Positions 1-8,314 of a stretch of DNA of 64,000 nt are shown piece after piece (positions within the stretch are counted from its first letter, which is position 1; each line of letters begins with the position of its first letter). Source of the DNA: Mycobacterium sp. IS-1590 (lineage in GTDB: Bacteria > Actinomycetota > Actinomycetes > Mycobacteriales > Mycobacteriaceae); contig NZ_LQIW01000005.1 in the NCBI RefSeq assembly GCF_001500025.1, positions 62,001 to 126,000 of the forward strand. The letters run 5' to 3'. Under the pieces are notes generated by a model, which did not search any database, was not told the DNA's origin, and saw only the letters and a program-made list of their open reading frames with translations. The position numbers and the translations under genes are program-made.

Positions 1-21
1 ATACTGTAACTATTACAGTAT
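1..21. promoter_or_regulatory. TACTGTAA-type operator, perfect palindrome
   Basis: The 19-bp core TACTGTAACTATTACAGTA at 2-20 is a perfect 8-3-8 palindrome, and the flanking A1/T21 extend it to 9-3-9. It lies about 110 bp upstream of the Rieske gene at 132. It is one of eight two-armed copies of the motif in the first 30 kb. The site touches the window edge, so a divergent gene to the left cannot be seen. A TetR-type dimer is the likely ligand (inference). Confidence 0.85.
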
Positions 22-83
22 TGCGCCGAACCGTAGGCCGATTTCGATGAACACCGCTGGATCATCGCACGTCCTGAAACCGC

Positions 84-91
84 TACTGTAA
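84..91 (+). promoter_or_regulatory. TACTGTAA half-site
   Basis: An exact TACTGTAA half-site lies between the full operator at 1-21 and the Rieske start codon at 132. The expected second arm is only 3/8 matched, so this is either a lone half-site or a decayed operator. Confidence 0.35.
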
Positions 92-131
92 GTTATTCCA
101 TTACTACCTGGACATAGGAGGCGGCGCGGGC

Positions 132-1130
132 ATGAAAGTACCGTTCACCTGGAAGGTCACTGGATGGTTCATGATCGGATGGTCTGCCGAATTTCCCACC
201 GGTGAGACCCACGCGCTGCGGTACTTCGGCGACGACCTGGTCGCCTACCGCGACGAGGCCGGCGACCTGCACGTGCTCTCGGCGCACTGCCGCCACCTCG
301 GCGCCCACATCGGGCACGGCGGGAAGGTCGTCGGCGACTGCGTGGAATGTCCGTTCCACGGTTGGCGGTGGGGCCCCGACGGCACCAACCGCTACATCCC
401 CTACCAGCCCGACCGACCCAACAAGGCATTGCGGCTGCGCGTCTACCCGGTCCGTGAGCAGTACGGCTGCGTGTTCGCCTGGCATCACCCCGAGGGTGAG
501 CCGCCGCGATGGGAACTGCCGGACCTGTTTCACAAGTTCCCGCAGTTCCCGACCCACGAGGACGCGTATTACCGTCCGTACCCGGAGTTTTCGAGCCGCG
601 CGGAACGCGAGCCGGTGCACCCGCAGATCGTCGCCGAGAACGGCCCCGACAGCGCACACTTCCACTACGTGCACCACGCGACCGTCACCCCGAAGTGCCT
701 CAACTGGGAGATCGTCGACGAGGAGTGGCGGTTTTTGACCGGTTGGCCGGACGCCTCCAGCGACGACCCGGACAAGATGGCGCTCTACATCCACAGCCAC
801 CTGTCCGGCCTCGGATTCGCGATCAGCGCCTTCGAGGGCTCGTCGAACCACCGGTTGATCTTCGCGTGCACTCCGGTCGAGGACGGTTTTTCGGACATGT
901 TCTATTCGATCTGGTGGCCGCGGCTGCCCGGTGACACCTCCGACGTCCCGCCCGAAGAGGTGCGCCGCAAGGTCGAGCGCCAGTTCATGGGGACGGTGTG
1001 GGATGACCTGAACATCTGGCGCTACCAGGAATACGTCGAAAACCCCGCGCTCTCCCGCACGGACGCGAAACCGTATATGGCGCTGCGGAAGTGGGCTCAG
1101 CAGTTTTACGAAGTGCCGGCGTCGGTATGA
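132..1130 (+). CDS. Rieske [2Fe-2S] ring-hydroxylating oxygenase, KshA-like
   Basis: This is the probable terminal oxygenase component of a Rieske non-haem iron monooxygenase, which would hydroxylate a ring substrate using electrons from a separate reductase. Rieske ligands C53-x-H55 and C73-x2-H76 are in CRH and CPFH. The mononuclear iron site N170-x2-D173-x2-H176-x4-H181 follows in ENGPDSAHFHYVH. At 332 aa the length and layout match the 3-ketosteroid 9-alpha-hydroxylase (KshA) type. An AGGAGG Shine-Dalgarno precedes ATG 132. It heads a + strand unit with a decayed hydrolase, a thioesterase and a FadD, under the operator at 1-21. No KshB-type reductase lies nearby. The substrate is not evident; steroid is only one possibility. 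Confidence 0.9.
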   Translation: MKVPFTWKVTGWFMIGWSAEFPTGETHALRYFGDDLVAYRDEAGDLHVLSAHCRHLGAHIGHGGKVVGDCVECPFHGWRWGPDGTNRYIPYQPDRPNKALRLRVYPVREQYGCVFAWHHPEGEPPRWELPDLFHKFPQFPTHEDAYYRPYPEFSSRAEREPVHPQIVAENGPDSAHFHYVHHATVTPKCLNWEIVDEEWRFLTGWPDASSDDPDKMALYIHSHLSGLGFAISAFEGSSNHRLIFACTPVEDGFSDMFYSIWWPRLPGDTSDVPPEEVRRKVERQFMGTVWDDLNIWRYQEYVENPALSRTDAKPYMALRKWAQQFYEVPASV

Positions 1131-1396
1131 AGCCGAGCCTCGCCGAGATCGCGGCGCCCGGCCACACCGCCCTCGTCACCCAGGGAATGTCAGGGTGCGG
1201 TCGTCGGGCCCGACACCGGGCTCGAGGCACTGGCCGAAGAAGCCCGACGCGAGGCGGCCCCAACATCGCAAGGCTGCTGCCGGTGGCGCGCAACGCGGGT
1301 ATCCCGACCGATTACTCGGATGCGATCCTCGACAACACGTTGTCGCTGCTGGCGACGATCACCACCACCGACGAGTTGATCGACACATGGAAGTAG
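1127..1396 (+). pseudogene. isochorismatase-family cysteine hydrolase, decayed
   Basis: The start ATG overlaps the Rieske stop by 4 nt (ATGA). The first 20 codons (MKPSLAEIAAPGHTALVTQ) look like the N-terminus of an isochorismatase-like hydrolase. An extra G in CCAGGGAATG then breaks the frame: reading one base over gives ECQGAVVGPDTGLEALAEEA. The original frame returns at NIARLLPVARNAGIP and jumps straight to a family-like C-terminus ending DELIDTWK. The central 100 or more residues expected of a family of about 200 aa, including the catalytic Cys region, are missing. A 90-codon frame remains open, but the product cannot be a working hydrolase. Confidence 0.75.
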
Positions 1397-1403
1397 CCGC
1401 GCA

Positions 1404-2018
1404 GTGACCGACACCGAGGACGAGATCCGCGAATTCGCCAGGGTCAAGCCGACTCTGGGTTCTCCCGAGATGGGCCGGTTCATCTCGGCGCTGCGCCGGT
1501 TGCAGAACATCACGGTTTCCAGCGATCCGGACGCAGCGCTGTGGAACGACTCGGCCGCGCTGCTCGAGGACATGTGCGAACGCCTGGAAGCACACAAGGC
1601 TCCCGCGGGCGTCGCCCCGGCCGGCCGGGCACCCAACCTGCCCGGCAACGGCCACCCGCTGATGCCGCCCTGGCAGGTCGTGACGTCGGGACCGGACGAG
1701 GTCACGATGCTCGGGCACTTCAGCCGCTTCCACGTCGGGGGCAATGACGCGGTGCACGGCGGCGTGATCCCGCTGTTCTACGACTGGCATTTCGGCATGG
1801 TGGTGTCGGCTGCGGGCCGACCCGACAGCCGGACCGCGTACCTGCATGTCGACTACCGGCGGGTGACCCCGATCGAGGTACCGCTCGAGGCTCGGGCATG
1901 GATCGATTCGGTCGACGGGCGCAAACTGTTCGTGAGGGCGGAGATGACGGACGGGGACGGCAACGTACTATCCGAGGCCAACGGTCTGATGATCAAACTG
2001 CTTGCCCACCAGCCTTGA
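1404..2018 (+). CDS. PaaI-type hotdog thioesterase
   Basis: A 204-aa protein with an unassigned helical N-terminus (1-90) and a C-terminal hotdog domain (about 95-200). It carries the PaaI/4HBT signature HGGVIPLFYDWHFG at 118-131 and the strand pattern TAYLHVDYRRVTPIEVPLEARAW. It probably hydrolyses an acyl-CoA released by the neighbouring pathway. It starts with GTG 1404, 8 nt after the decayed hydrolase, and ends 8 nt before fadD, so it is part of the operator-1 operon. Substrate unknown. Confidence 0.82.
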   Translation: MTDTEDEIREFARVKPTLGSPEMGRFISALRRLQNITVSSDPDAALWNDSAALLEDMCERLEAHKAPAGVAPAGRAPNLPGNGHPLMPPWQVVTSGPDEVTMLGHFSRFHVGGNDAVHGGVIPLFYDWHFGMVVSAAGRPDSRTAYLHVDYRRVTPIEVPLEARAWIDSVDGRKLFVRAEMTDGDGNVLSEANGLMIKLLAHQP

Positions 2019-2026
2019 AAGGCGCG

Positions 2027-3682
2027 ATGTCTGTGACCACACAGTTCACCGTCCCGGCCGCCGCCGACACCGTCGCCGCCGCGATCGGCGACCGAGAGTT
2101 CATCGTCCAAGGCGATCGCCGCTACACCTACGCCCAGGTCGTCGAGCGGGCCAACCGCCTGGCCGCGTTCCTGCACAGTCGCGGGCTGGGCTGCCACGTC
2201 GAGCGCTCCGAGCTCGCCGGCCACGAGGTGGGCCAGGACCTCTTGGGGATCTACGCCTACAACGGCCCGGAGTACATCGAGGGCATGCTCGGCTCCTGGC
2301 GGGCCCGCGTCGCGCCGTTCAACGTCAACTACCGCTACGTCAAGAACGAATTGCAGTACCTGCTCAACGATTCCGGCGCCAGCGCCCTGCTGTACCACGC
2401 GACGTTCGCGCCCCGTATCGCCGAGGTGCTGCCGGATCTGCCGAATCTTCGCGTGCTCATCCAGATCGCCGACGAGTCGGGCAACGATCTGCTCGACGGC
2501 GCGGTTGACTACGAATCGATCGTCGGCTCGGGCACCCCGGTGCTGCCGCCCATCGAGCCCTCGCCCGACGACCTCTACGTGCTGTATACGGGCGGGACGA
2601 CGGGCATGCCGAAGGGTGTGCTGTGGCGGCAGCACGACATCTTCATGACCTCGTTCGGCGGCCGCAACATGGCCACCGGTGAGCTCATCACCTCGCTCGA
2701 CGACATCGCCAAGCGGGTCGCCGAAGGACCCGGCACCAAGATCCTCACCCTGCCGCCGCTCATGCACGGCGCCGCGCAGTGGGCGGCGATGACGGCTCTG
2801 ACCACGGGACAGACCATCGTGTTCACGGCGAATCCCGGCAGTCTCGACGCCGACGAGGTGGTGGAGACCATCGAGCGGGAGAAAGTCCTTGTGGTGCAGG
2901 TCGTCGGCGACGCGGTGGCACGTCCCCTCGCCGATGCGATCGAGCGCAGTTCGGCCGACGTGTCATCGCTGGCCGTGGTGGCCAACGGCGGAGCGCTGCT
3001 CACCCCGACCGCCAAACAACGGCTGATCGACGTCAAACCCGGCCTGATCGTCATGGACGGTGTGGGGTCCTCGGAGACCGGTATCCAGATGAACCACATG
3101 TCCGCTCCCGGCGCGGTGTCGACCGGCCAGTTCAATGCGGGCCCGGACACCTTCGTCGCGGCCGAGGACCTCACCGCGATTCTCGAGCCCGGCCATGACG
3201 GGATCGGGTGGTTGGCGCAGCGCGGTTATGTGCCGCTGGGCTACAAGGGCGATGCGGACAAAACGGCCAAGACCTTCCCGGTGATCGACGGTGTGCGCTA
3301 CTCGATTCCGGGCGACCGCGCCCGCCATCAGGCCGACGGATCGATCGAACTGCTCGGACGCGATTCGGTGACCATCAACTCCGGCGGCGAGAAGATCTTC
3401 GCCGAAGAGGTCGAGACCGCGTTGCTGTCGCATCCCGCGGTGGCGGACGTCGTGGTGGCGGGCCGGCCCAGCGACCGGTGGGGCCAGGAGGTGGTCGCGG
3501 TCGTCGCCCTCACCGAGGGCGCCAACGCCGACGCCCAGGAACTCATCGACCATGCCGCGAATTCGATTGCGCGCTACAAACTTCCGAAGGCCGTGGTGTT
3601 CCGGCCGGTGATCGAGCGCAGCCCCGCGGGCAAGGCCGACTACCGGTGGGCCCGGGAGCAGGCGACCAGCGCGAACGCCTGA
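2027..3682 (+). CDS. acyl-CoA synthetase, FadD19-like
   Basis: An AMP-forming acyl-CoA ligase of 551 aa that activates a carboxylate through an acyl-adenylate. The P-loop YTGGTTGMPKG is at about 187-197, the A5 motif GSSETG is present, and the C-terminus carries the catalytic Lys in SPAGKADYRWA. The layout (VNVNYRYV-like segment and the ending PDYRWA/ADYRWA) resembles FadD19/FadD17, which act on steroid side chains; that resemblance is by eye. ATG 2027 was chosen over a longer upstream frame because it follows the thioesterase stop with GAAAGG at good spacing. It probably supplies the CoA ester for the operon. Confidence 0.88.
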   Translation: MSVTTQFTVPAAADTVAAAIGDREFIVQGDRRYTYAQVVERANRLAAFLHSRGLGCHVERSELAGHEVGQDLLGIYAYNGPEYIEGMLGSWRARVAPFNVNYRYVKNELQYLLNDSGASALLYHATFAPRIAEVLPDLPNLRVLIQIADESGNDLLDGAVDYESIVGSGTPVLPPIEPSPDDLYVLYTGGTTGMPKGVLWRQHDIFMTSFGGRNMATGELITSLDDIAKRVAEGPGTKILTLPPLMHGAAQWAAMTALTTGQTIVFTANPGSLDADEVVETIEREKVLVVQVVGDAVARPLADAIERSSADVSSLAVVANGGALLTPTAKQRLIDVKPGLIVMDGVGSSETGIQMNHMSAPGAVSTGQFNAGPDTFVAAEDLTAILEPGHDGIGWLAQRGYVPLGYKGDADKTAKTFPVIDGVRYSIPGDRARHQADGSIELLGRDSVTINSGGEKIFAEEVETALLSHPAVADVVVAGRPSDRWGQEVVAVVALTEGANADAQELIDHAANSIARYKLPKAVVFRPVIERSPAGKADYRWAREQATSANA

Positions 3683-3828
3683 GCCGGCGCCTGGTCCGGT
3701 TGCGCGCCAACCGCAGCCCGAGCGCGGTCGTCGGCCAGGAACGCGCTCCGCTGTCGCTCCAACACCGCTGACATCGCGTCCCGCTCGATGCCCTCGGTGG
3801 TGCTCACCTGAATTGCCCTCTCGCTCAT
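3683..3828 (-). pseudogene. 5' remnant of an aldehyde dehydrogenase gene
   Basis: From ATG 3828 on the minus strand the frame reads MSERAIQVSTTEGIERD, then AVLERQRSAFLAD. This resembles the N-terminus of coniferyl-aldehyde-dehydrogenase-like proteins. The similarity then shifts frame (ARNRTRRRL in the next frame) and ends against the 3' end of fadD. Its start faces the operator at 3875-3893 in a divergent promoter, so it looks like the stump of a regulated ALDH gene removed by deletion. The assignment rests on a short stretch and is tentative. Confidence 0.4.
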
Positions 3829-3874
3829 CGCACCACCATCTCCGCACATGATTGTCTGGCAGACCCGAATTGTT

Positions 3875-3893
3875 TACTGTCGTGCTTACAGTC
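3875..3893. promoter_or_regulatory. TACTGTAA-type operator (13/16)
   Basis: TACTGTCG-TGC-TTACAGTC matches 13 of 16 arm positions of the shared operator. It lies between the ALDH remnant (start 3828, minus) and the SDR gene (start 3945, plus). Confidence 0.7.
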
Positions 3894-3944
3894 GGCCATT
3901 CGAATGGGACGCCGACGCCATCGGCCGCGGAGGGAATGGAAGAG

Positions 3945-4727
3945 ATGACCGAAAAGCGCAAAGTTGCCGTGGTCGGGGCGGGGTCGGGTATCGGGGCCGC
4001 TGTCGCGACGCATTTCCACGAGCGCGGTGATCACGTACTCGCAGTCGACGTCCGCGACCACCGAACGCCCGCTTCCGAATACAGCTGCTGCGACCTGCGC
4101 GATGCGGCAGCCATTCGCGGCCTGCTCGACTCGATCGGGTCGGGCTGGGACATGCTGGCTCACGTCGCCGGTGTCCCGGGCACCGCGCCGGCCGCCGACG
4201 TGCTCAAGGTCAACTACCTCGGCATGCGGCTGGTCATCGAGGGCATGCTGCCCCGAATGCGCCGGGGCGGGTCGATAGTCGCGGTCGCCTCCACCGCCGC
4301 GCTCGGATGGGATCAGCGCATCGAGACCCTCGGCGGGCTGCTCGACCTCACCGATGCCGACGCCGTCGAGCGTTGGCAGGCCGAGCAGGATCCCGACTAT
4401 CCGGTGTACAGCACGTCCAAGCAGGCGGTGATCCTGTACGCGAAGCGGCTCGCGGGCCCGGCGTGGACCAAATACGGGGTGCGGGTCAACACCGTCAGCC
4501 CCGGCCCTGTCGAGACGCCGATCCTCACCGACTTCGAGCAGACCATGGGCAAGGATGTCCTGGACATGTGCAAGGCGACCGTCGGGCGGCACGCCTCGGT
4601 CGACGACATCGTGCCGGTGATCGGGTTCCTCGGGTCCCCGGAGGCGCGTTGGGTCACCGGCCAGGACATTCAGGTCGACGCCGGCTTCATCAATTCGATG
4701 CTCGCCGGCGCACCTGTCCAGCTCTGA
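3945..4727 (+). CDS. short-chain dehydrogenase, 3-alpha-HSD/carbonyl-reductase-like
   Basis: An NAD(P)-dependent oxidoreductase of 260 aa. The cofactor loop GAGSGIG is at 11-17, Ser at about 116, and the catalytic Y155-STS-K159. The unusually short segment between the Rossmann start and the acidic strand, and the long insert before the YxxxK motif, resemble 3-alpha-hydroxysteroid dehydrogenase/carbonyl reductase. ATG 3945 is preferred: GGAGGGA lies 9 nt upstream, whereas ATG 3936 would be too close and the longer frame runs through the operator. It stands alone between two operators. It probably interconverts an alcohol and a ketone in the pathway. Confidence 0.85.
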   Translation: MTEKRKVAVVGAGSGIGAAVATHFHERGDHVLAVDVRDHRTPASEYSCCDLRDAAAIRGLLDSIGSGWDMLAHVAGVPGTAPAADVLKVNYLGMRLVIEGMLPRMRRGGSIVAVASTAALGWDQRIETLGGLLDLTDADAVERWQAEQDPDYPVYSTSKQAVILYAKRLAGPAWTKYGVRVNTVSPGPVETPILTDFEQTMGKDVLDMCKATVGRHASVDDIVPVIGFLGSPEARWVTGQDIQVDAGFINSMLAGAPVQL

Positions 4728-4756
4728 CGGTCGGCATCTATCGTCGCGTAGCCCTA

Positions 4757-4775
4757 TACTGTAAGCTTTACAGTA
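4757..4775. promoter_or_regulatory. TACTGTAA-type operator, perfect palindrome
   Basis: TACTGTAAGCTTTACAGTA is a perfect 8-3-8 palindrome 43 bp upstream of the P450 start. Because the adjacent TetR gene is in the same operon, the site would give autoregulation if that TetR binds it. Confidence 0.85.
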
Positions 4776-4818
4776 CCCATGCGGGTTACCTGACCGGATC
4801 AGACGATGGAGATCAGCC

Positions 4819-6027
4819 GTGGATAGCCCCGTACAGGATGTCACGGTCGACGAAGCCTTCGACCTGCTGCGCGACCCCTATCCCCTGTTCGCACAGAAGC
4901 GGCGGGAAACCAGCGGCGTGTTTCGCGGCAGCGTCATGGACTGGTCTCAGGCACCGGATGCGATGCCGGAAAACCTCTATGCGGCAGTCTCGTTCGATGC
5001 CGTCAACCGTGTGTTCCGCGACGGCAAGGTCTTCAACTCACACATCTACGACAACACCATCGGCCTGTTCATCGGCCCGACGATCCTGGCGATGGAGGGC
5101 AAGAAGCATTGGGACCACCGCAATCTGGTGTCCTCGGCGTTCAAGTCGAAGTCGTTGGCGCGCTGGGAACCCGAAGTTGTCCGTCCGGTGGTCACCGCGC
5201 TGATCGACGAGTTCATCGATGACGGGCGTGCCGACCTGGTTCGCGATTTCACGTTCGAGTTCCCGACCCGCGTCATCTCCAAGCTGCTGGGCCTGCCCGA
5301 GGACGACCTGCCGTGGTTTCGCAAGCGGGCCGTCGAACTGATCAGCTATCACGTCCGATACAAACGCGCATTCGAGGCGTCGGCCGCGTTGAAGGACTAC
5401 TTCATGGCGCAGATCGACAAGCGACGATCCAAGCCGACCCCCGACATCATCGGCGATCTGGTCGCCGCCGAGATCGACGGCGAAAAACTCAGCGACGAGT
5501 CCATCTACTCGTTCCTGCGCCTGTTGCTGCCCGCGGGGCTGGAAACCACCTACCGGTCGTCGGGAAACCTGCTGTACCTGTTGCTCAGCCATCCCGAACA
5601 GTTCGCCGCGGTACAAGCCGATCGGGACCTCGTCCCGGCCGCAATCGAAGAAGGCCTGCGATTTGAGACGCCGTTGACCACCGTGCAGCGGTACGCGACC
5701 GAGGAGACCGAGCTCGAAGGTGTCTGCCTACCCGAGGGTTCGGTGATCGATGTGTGCATCGGATCGGCCAACCGCGACGAAAGCCGTTGGGAGCGCTCCG
5801 AGGAATTCGACATCTTTCGCAAGCGGATCCCGCACATCTCCTTCGCGGCAGGTGAGCACACCTGCATGGGTCTGCACCTGGCACGAATGGAGACGCGCGT
5901 GGCAGTGGAATGCCTGCTGGACCGGCTGACCAACATCGAACTCGTCACCGACGACAATCCCCACATCGCGGGCCAACCCTTCCGCTCACCCACCGCGCTG
6001 CCCGTGACGTTCGATCCGGTCGGCTGA
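4819..6027 (+). CDS. cytochrome P450
   Basis: A 402-aa soluble bacterial P450. The I-helix oxygen-binding motif PAGLETT is at 238-244, the ExxR motif is E278-GL-R281, and the haem loop FAAGEHTCMG has the thiolate ligand C349. It probably oxygenates a hydrophobic substrate using ferredoxin and reductase encoded elsewhere. It starts with GTG 4819 behind GGAGA. It is followed after 3 nt by a TetR gene, with a perfect operator upstream. The CYP family was not assigned. Confidence 0.92.
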   Translation: MDSPVQDVTVDEAFDLLRDPYPLFAQKRRETSGVFRGSVMDWSQAPDAMPENLYAAVSFDAVNRVFRDGKVFNSHIYDNTIGLFIGPTILAMEGKKHWDHRNLVSSAFKSKSLARWEPEVVRPVVTALIDEFIDDGRADLVRDFTFEFPTRVISKLLGLPEDDLPWFRKRAVELISYHVRYKRAFEASAALKDYFMAQIDKRRSKPTPDIIGDLVAAEIDGEKLSDESIYSFLRLLLPAGLETTYRSSGNLLYLLLSHPEQFAAVQADRDLVPAAIEEGLRFETPLTTVQRYATEETELEGVCLPEGSVIDVCIGSANRDESRWERSEEFDIFRKRIPHISFAAGEHTCMGLHLARMETRVAVECLLDRLTNIELVTDDNPHIAGQPFRSPTALPVTFDPVG

Positions 6028-6030
6028 CCC

Positions 6031-6672
6031 GTGGCCAAAGCCGTGGGCGGCCGCACCCGCCGGCGCCGTGACCGCGGCTCGATCAGCGCCGACGAAATAC
6101 TCGAGGGTGCACTGGAAGTCGCGAAAGAGGTCTCGATCGACAACCTGAGCATGCCGCAACTGGCGCGACATCTCGGCGTCGGCGTCACCAGCATCTACTG
6201 GTACTTCCGCCGTAAAGACGATCTTCTCGACGCGATGACCGACCGTGCGCTGGAGCGGTTCGAGTTCACGGTGCCGACCATCGCCGCGTCCAATTGGCGA
6301 GAATCGTTGCGCAACCACGCCGTGACGATGCGGCGCAGATTTCGCGCGGACCCGATCCTGTGCGATCTGGTGTTGATCCGGGGACAGTACGGGAACCGTG
6401 CGATGCACGGGGCGCTGCAGAAGCTCGCGCAACCGATCGGAGCGCTTGTCGAGGCGGGACTCAGTGCCGAGCAGGCCGCCGAGACGTACGGTGCCATCTC
6501 GGTCCACATCCGGGGTTCGGTGGTTCTCGAGCGCCTGCAGGACCGAACCGAAGGCTTCCCCGCCCAGCGCGCCGACGGCGGCCGCTACATCGGGTTCGCC
6601 GATGACATCGACTTCGGCTACATCCTCGACAGCATCCTCGACCACGCAGAGGCGATCATCGCGGCCGCGTAG
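6031..6672 (+). CDS. TetR-family regulator, paralogue of the one at 25817
   Basis: A 213-aa protein with an N-terminal HTH (SMPQLARHLGVGVTSIYWYFRRKDDLL, about 35-65) and a ligand domain. It shares long identical blocks with the TetR at 25817 (IDNLSMP, HLGVGVTSIYWYFR, DDLL-AMTDRAL, PILCDL, LVEAGLSAE, RGSVVL), so the two are close paralogues. GTG 6031 is 3 nt after the P450 stop. Its 3' end overlaps the convergent ALDH by 17 nt. It is a candidate repressor for the TACTGTAA-N3-TTACAGTA sites; this is inference from position and shared context. Confidence 0.88.
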   Translation: MAKAVGGRTRRRRDRGSISADEILEGALEVAKEVSIDNLSMPQLARHLGVGVTSIYWYFRRKDDLLDAMTDRALERFEFTVPTIAASNWRESLRNHAVTMRRRFRADPILCDLVLIRGQYGNRAMHGALQKLAQPIGALVEAGLSAEQAAETYGAISVHIRGSVVLERLQDRTEGFPAQRADGGRYIGFADDIDFGYILDSILDHAEAIIAAA

Positions 6673-8218
6673 CGCTGCTCTTCGGCGCGCGGTAGGCCAC
6701 GGTCTTCGTCTCGAGGTATTGCTCGAAACCCTCCACGCCGCACTGCCTTCCGACACCGCTGCTCTTGAAGCCGCCGAACGGTGCGTCCGCCCCGTAGAAC
6801 ATGCCTCCGTTCACGCCGAACGATCCGGTGCGGATGCGACGCGCGATCGCCATCCCCCGCTCCAGTGAGCGCGACGAAACCGCACCCGCCAACCCGTACG
6901 CACTGTCGTTGGCGATCCGCACCGCCTCGTCGTCGTCGTCGAACGGGAGCACCACCAACACCGGACCGAACACCTCCTGCTGGGCGATCGCCGCGTCGTT
7001 GTCGACGCCGACGATCACGGTCGGCGCCACATAGTGGCCGTCGGCCAGATGGTCGGGGAGGTTCGCGACGGGCCCTCCGCCCGCGGCGATCTCGGCGCCG
7101 TCCGAGCGGGCCCGCTCGATCGCATCGAGGACCCGCTTCTTCTGCGCTGCGCTGATCAACGGACCCACCAGTGTGTCGGGGTTGACCGGATCTCCCACCG
7201 GCACAGCCTGATACGCAGCGGTGATCGCGGCGATGGCCTCGTCGTAACGCGACCGGTGCACCAGCATGCGCGTCGTGGCCGCGCATGCCTGGCCCGCATG
7301 GACGCAGACCCCGACCGCTGACCCGACGATCGCCGCAGGCGGAGCGTCGTCGAGCACGATCGACACCGACTTGCCGCCCAGTTCCAAAAACATCCGTTTC
7401 ATCGTGTCGGCGCCCTGTCGCATCAAGAGCTTGCCGACCTGGGTTGAGCCGGTGAACGAGATCATGTCGACGCGGGGGTCGGTGCCGAGCCGTCCGGCGA
7501 CGTCGTTGCACGGCGTGGGCACCACGTTGACGACGCCGGGCGGAATATCGGTGTGCTCGGCGATGAGACGGCCGAGCCGCGTGGCGTTCCACGGCGTGTT
7601 CGGATCCGGCTTGAGCACCACGGTGTTTCCGGTCGCGAGGGCGGGCCCGAGCTTGTTGAGGATCACCTCGATCGGGAAGTTCGACGGGGTTATCGCAGCG
7701 ACGACGCCGACGGGTTCCTTGACCACCGTACGCACGTTGCGCTCACCGAACAGTCCCCCTCCGTCGAGAGTGCGCTCCCATTCGAAGTCCAACATCAACC
7801 GCGCGGGATACCGCAGGCCGTCCGCCAACGGCCAATCCAGTTGTGCGGACTGGGTTGTCGTCACCGGACAACCGACCTCGGCCATCAACTCTTCACGCAG
7901 CTCCTCCAGCTCGGCTTCGATCGCGAACTGCAGCTGATCGAGGCAGCGTGCGCGCAGGTGTCGGTTGGTGGCCCAGTCGGTCTCGTCGAAGGCCCGGCGG
8001 GCGGCCGCAATCGCGCGCTCCATGTCCTCGGAGTCGGCGGCGGCCGTGCTGCCCAACAGCCGGCCGGTGGCCGGGCTCAGGTTGTCGAATTGCGCACCGG
8101 ACGCCGAGGACACGAGCTGCCCGTCGACGAGCATCCGCGATTCGGCACGTCGGGCGGCGCGTTCACCGACGTCGATGCTGGTCTTGAGCCGTTCTGCCGA
8201 ATCTCTCGCGGAGCTCAC
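6656..8218 (-). CDS. aldehyde dehydrogenase (NAD-dependent)
   Basis: It oxidises an aldehyde to the acid. Motifs are the EPVGVVAAITPSNFP strand, NTVVLKPDP, the FTGSTQVGK cofactor loop, the general base Glu in FLELGGKS, the nucleophile Cys in GQACAATTRM, and EVFGPVL. The start is uncertain: GTG 8218 follows GAGGTAG at good spacing, GTG 8239 opens the longest frame only 15 nt from the operator, and ATG 8134 would leave about 490 aa, the usual family length. It is transcribed divergently from the CoA-transferase across the operator at 8254. It may act after the P450 in alcohol-aldehyde-acid conversion (inference). Confidence 0.9.
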   Translation of the reverse strand: MSSARDSAERLKTSIDVGERAARRAESRMLVDGQLVSSASGAQFDNLSPATGRLLGSTAAADSEDMERAIAAARRAFDETDWATNRHLRARCLDQLQFAIEAELEELREELMAEVGCPVTTTQSAQLDWPLADGLRYPARLMLDFEWERTLDGGGLFGERNVRTVVKEPVGVVAAITPSNFPIEVILNKLGPALATGNTVVLKPDPNTPWNATRLGRLIAEHTDIPPGVVNVVPTPCNDVAGRLGTDPRVDMISFTGSTQVGKLLMRQGADTMKRMFLELGGKSVSIVLDDAPPAAIVGSAVGVCVHAGQACAATTRMLVHRSRYDEAIAAITAAYQAVPVGDPVNPDTLVGPLISAAQKKRVLDAIERARSDGAEIAAGGGPVANLPDHLADGHYVAPTVIVGVDNDAAIAQQEVFGPVLVVLPFDDDDEAVRIANDSAYGLAGAVSSRSLERGMAIARRIRTGSFGVNGGMFYGADAPFGGFKSSGVGRQCGVEGFEQYLETKTVAYRAPKSSATRPR

Positions 8219-8253
8219 CCGGCTACCTCGTACAATCACTTTGCGGGACGACT

Positions 8254-8272
8254 AACTGTAATGCTTACAGTA
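8254..8272. promoter_or_regulatory. TACTGTAA-type operator (15/16)
   Basis: AACTGTAA-TGC-TTACAGTA differs from the consensus at one arm base. It lies in the divergent promoter between the aldehyde dehydrogenase (minus) and the CaiB-type transferase (plus). Confidence 0.8.
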
Positions 8273-8314
8273 GCTTAATACAACATCCGGAGACCCACGT
8301 TCTAGGGAGCCGAT

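Noticed and set aside
3825-4844. 339-codon minus-strand frame across the SDR gene
   Set aside because: It is antisense to a complete SDR with YxxxK and cofactor motifs and spans two operators; typical high-GC shadow.
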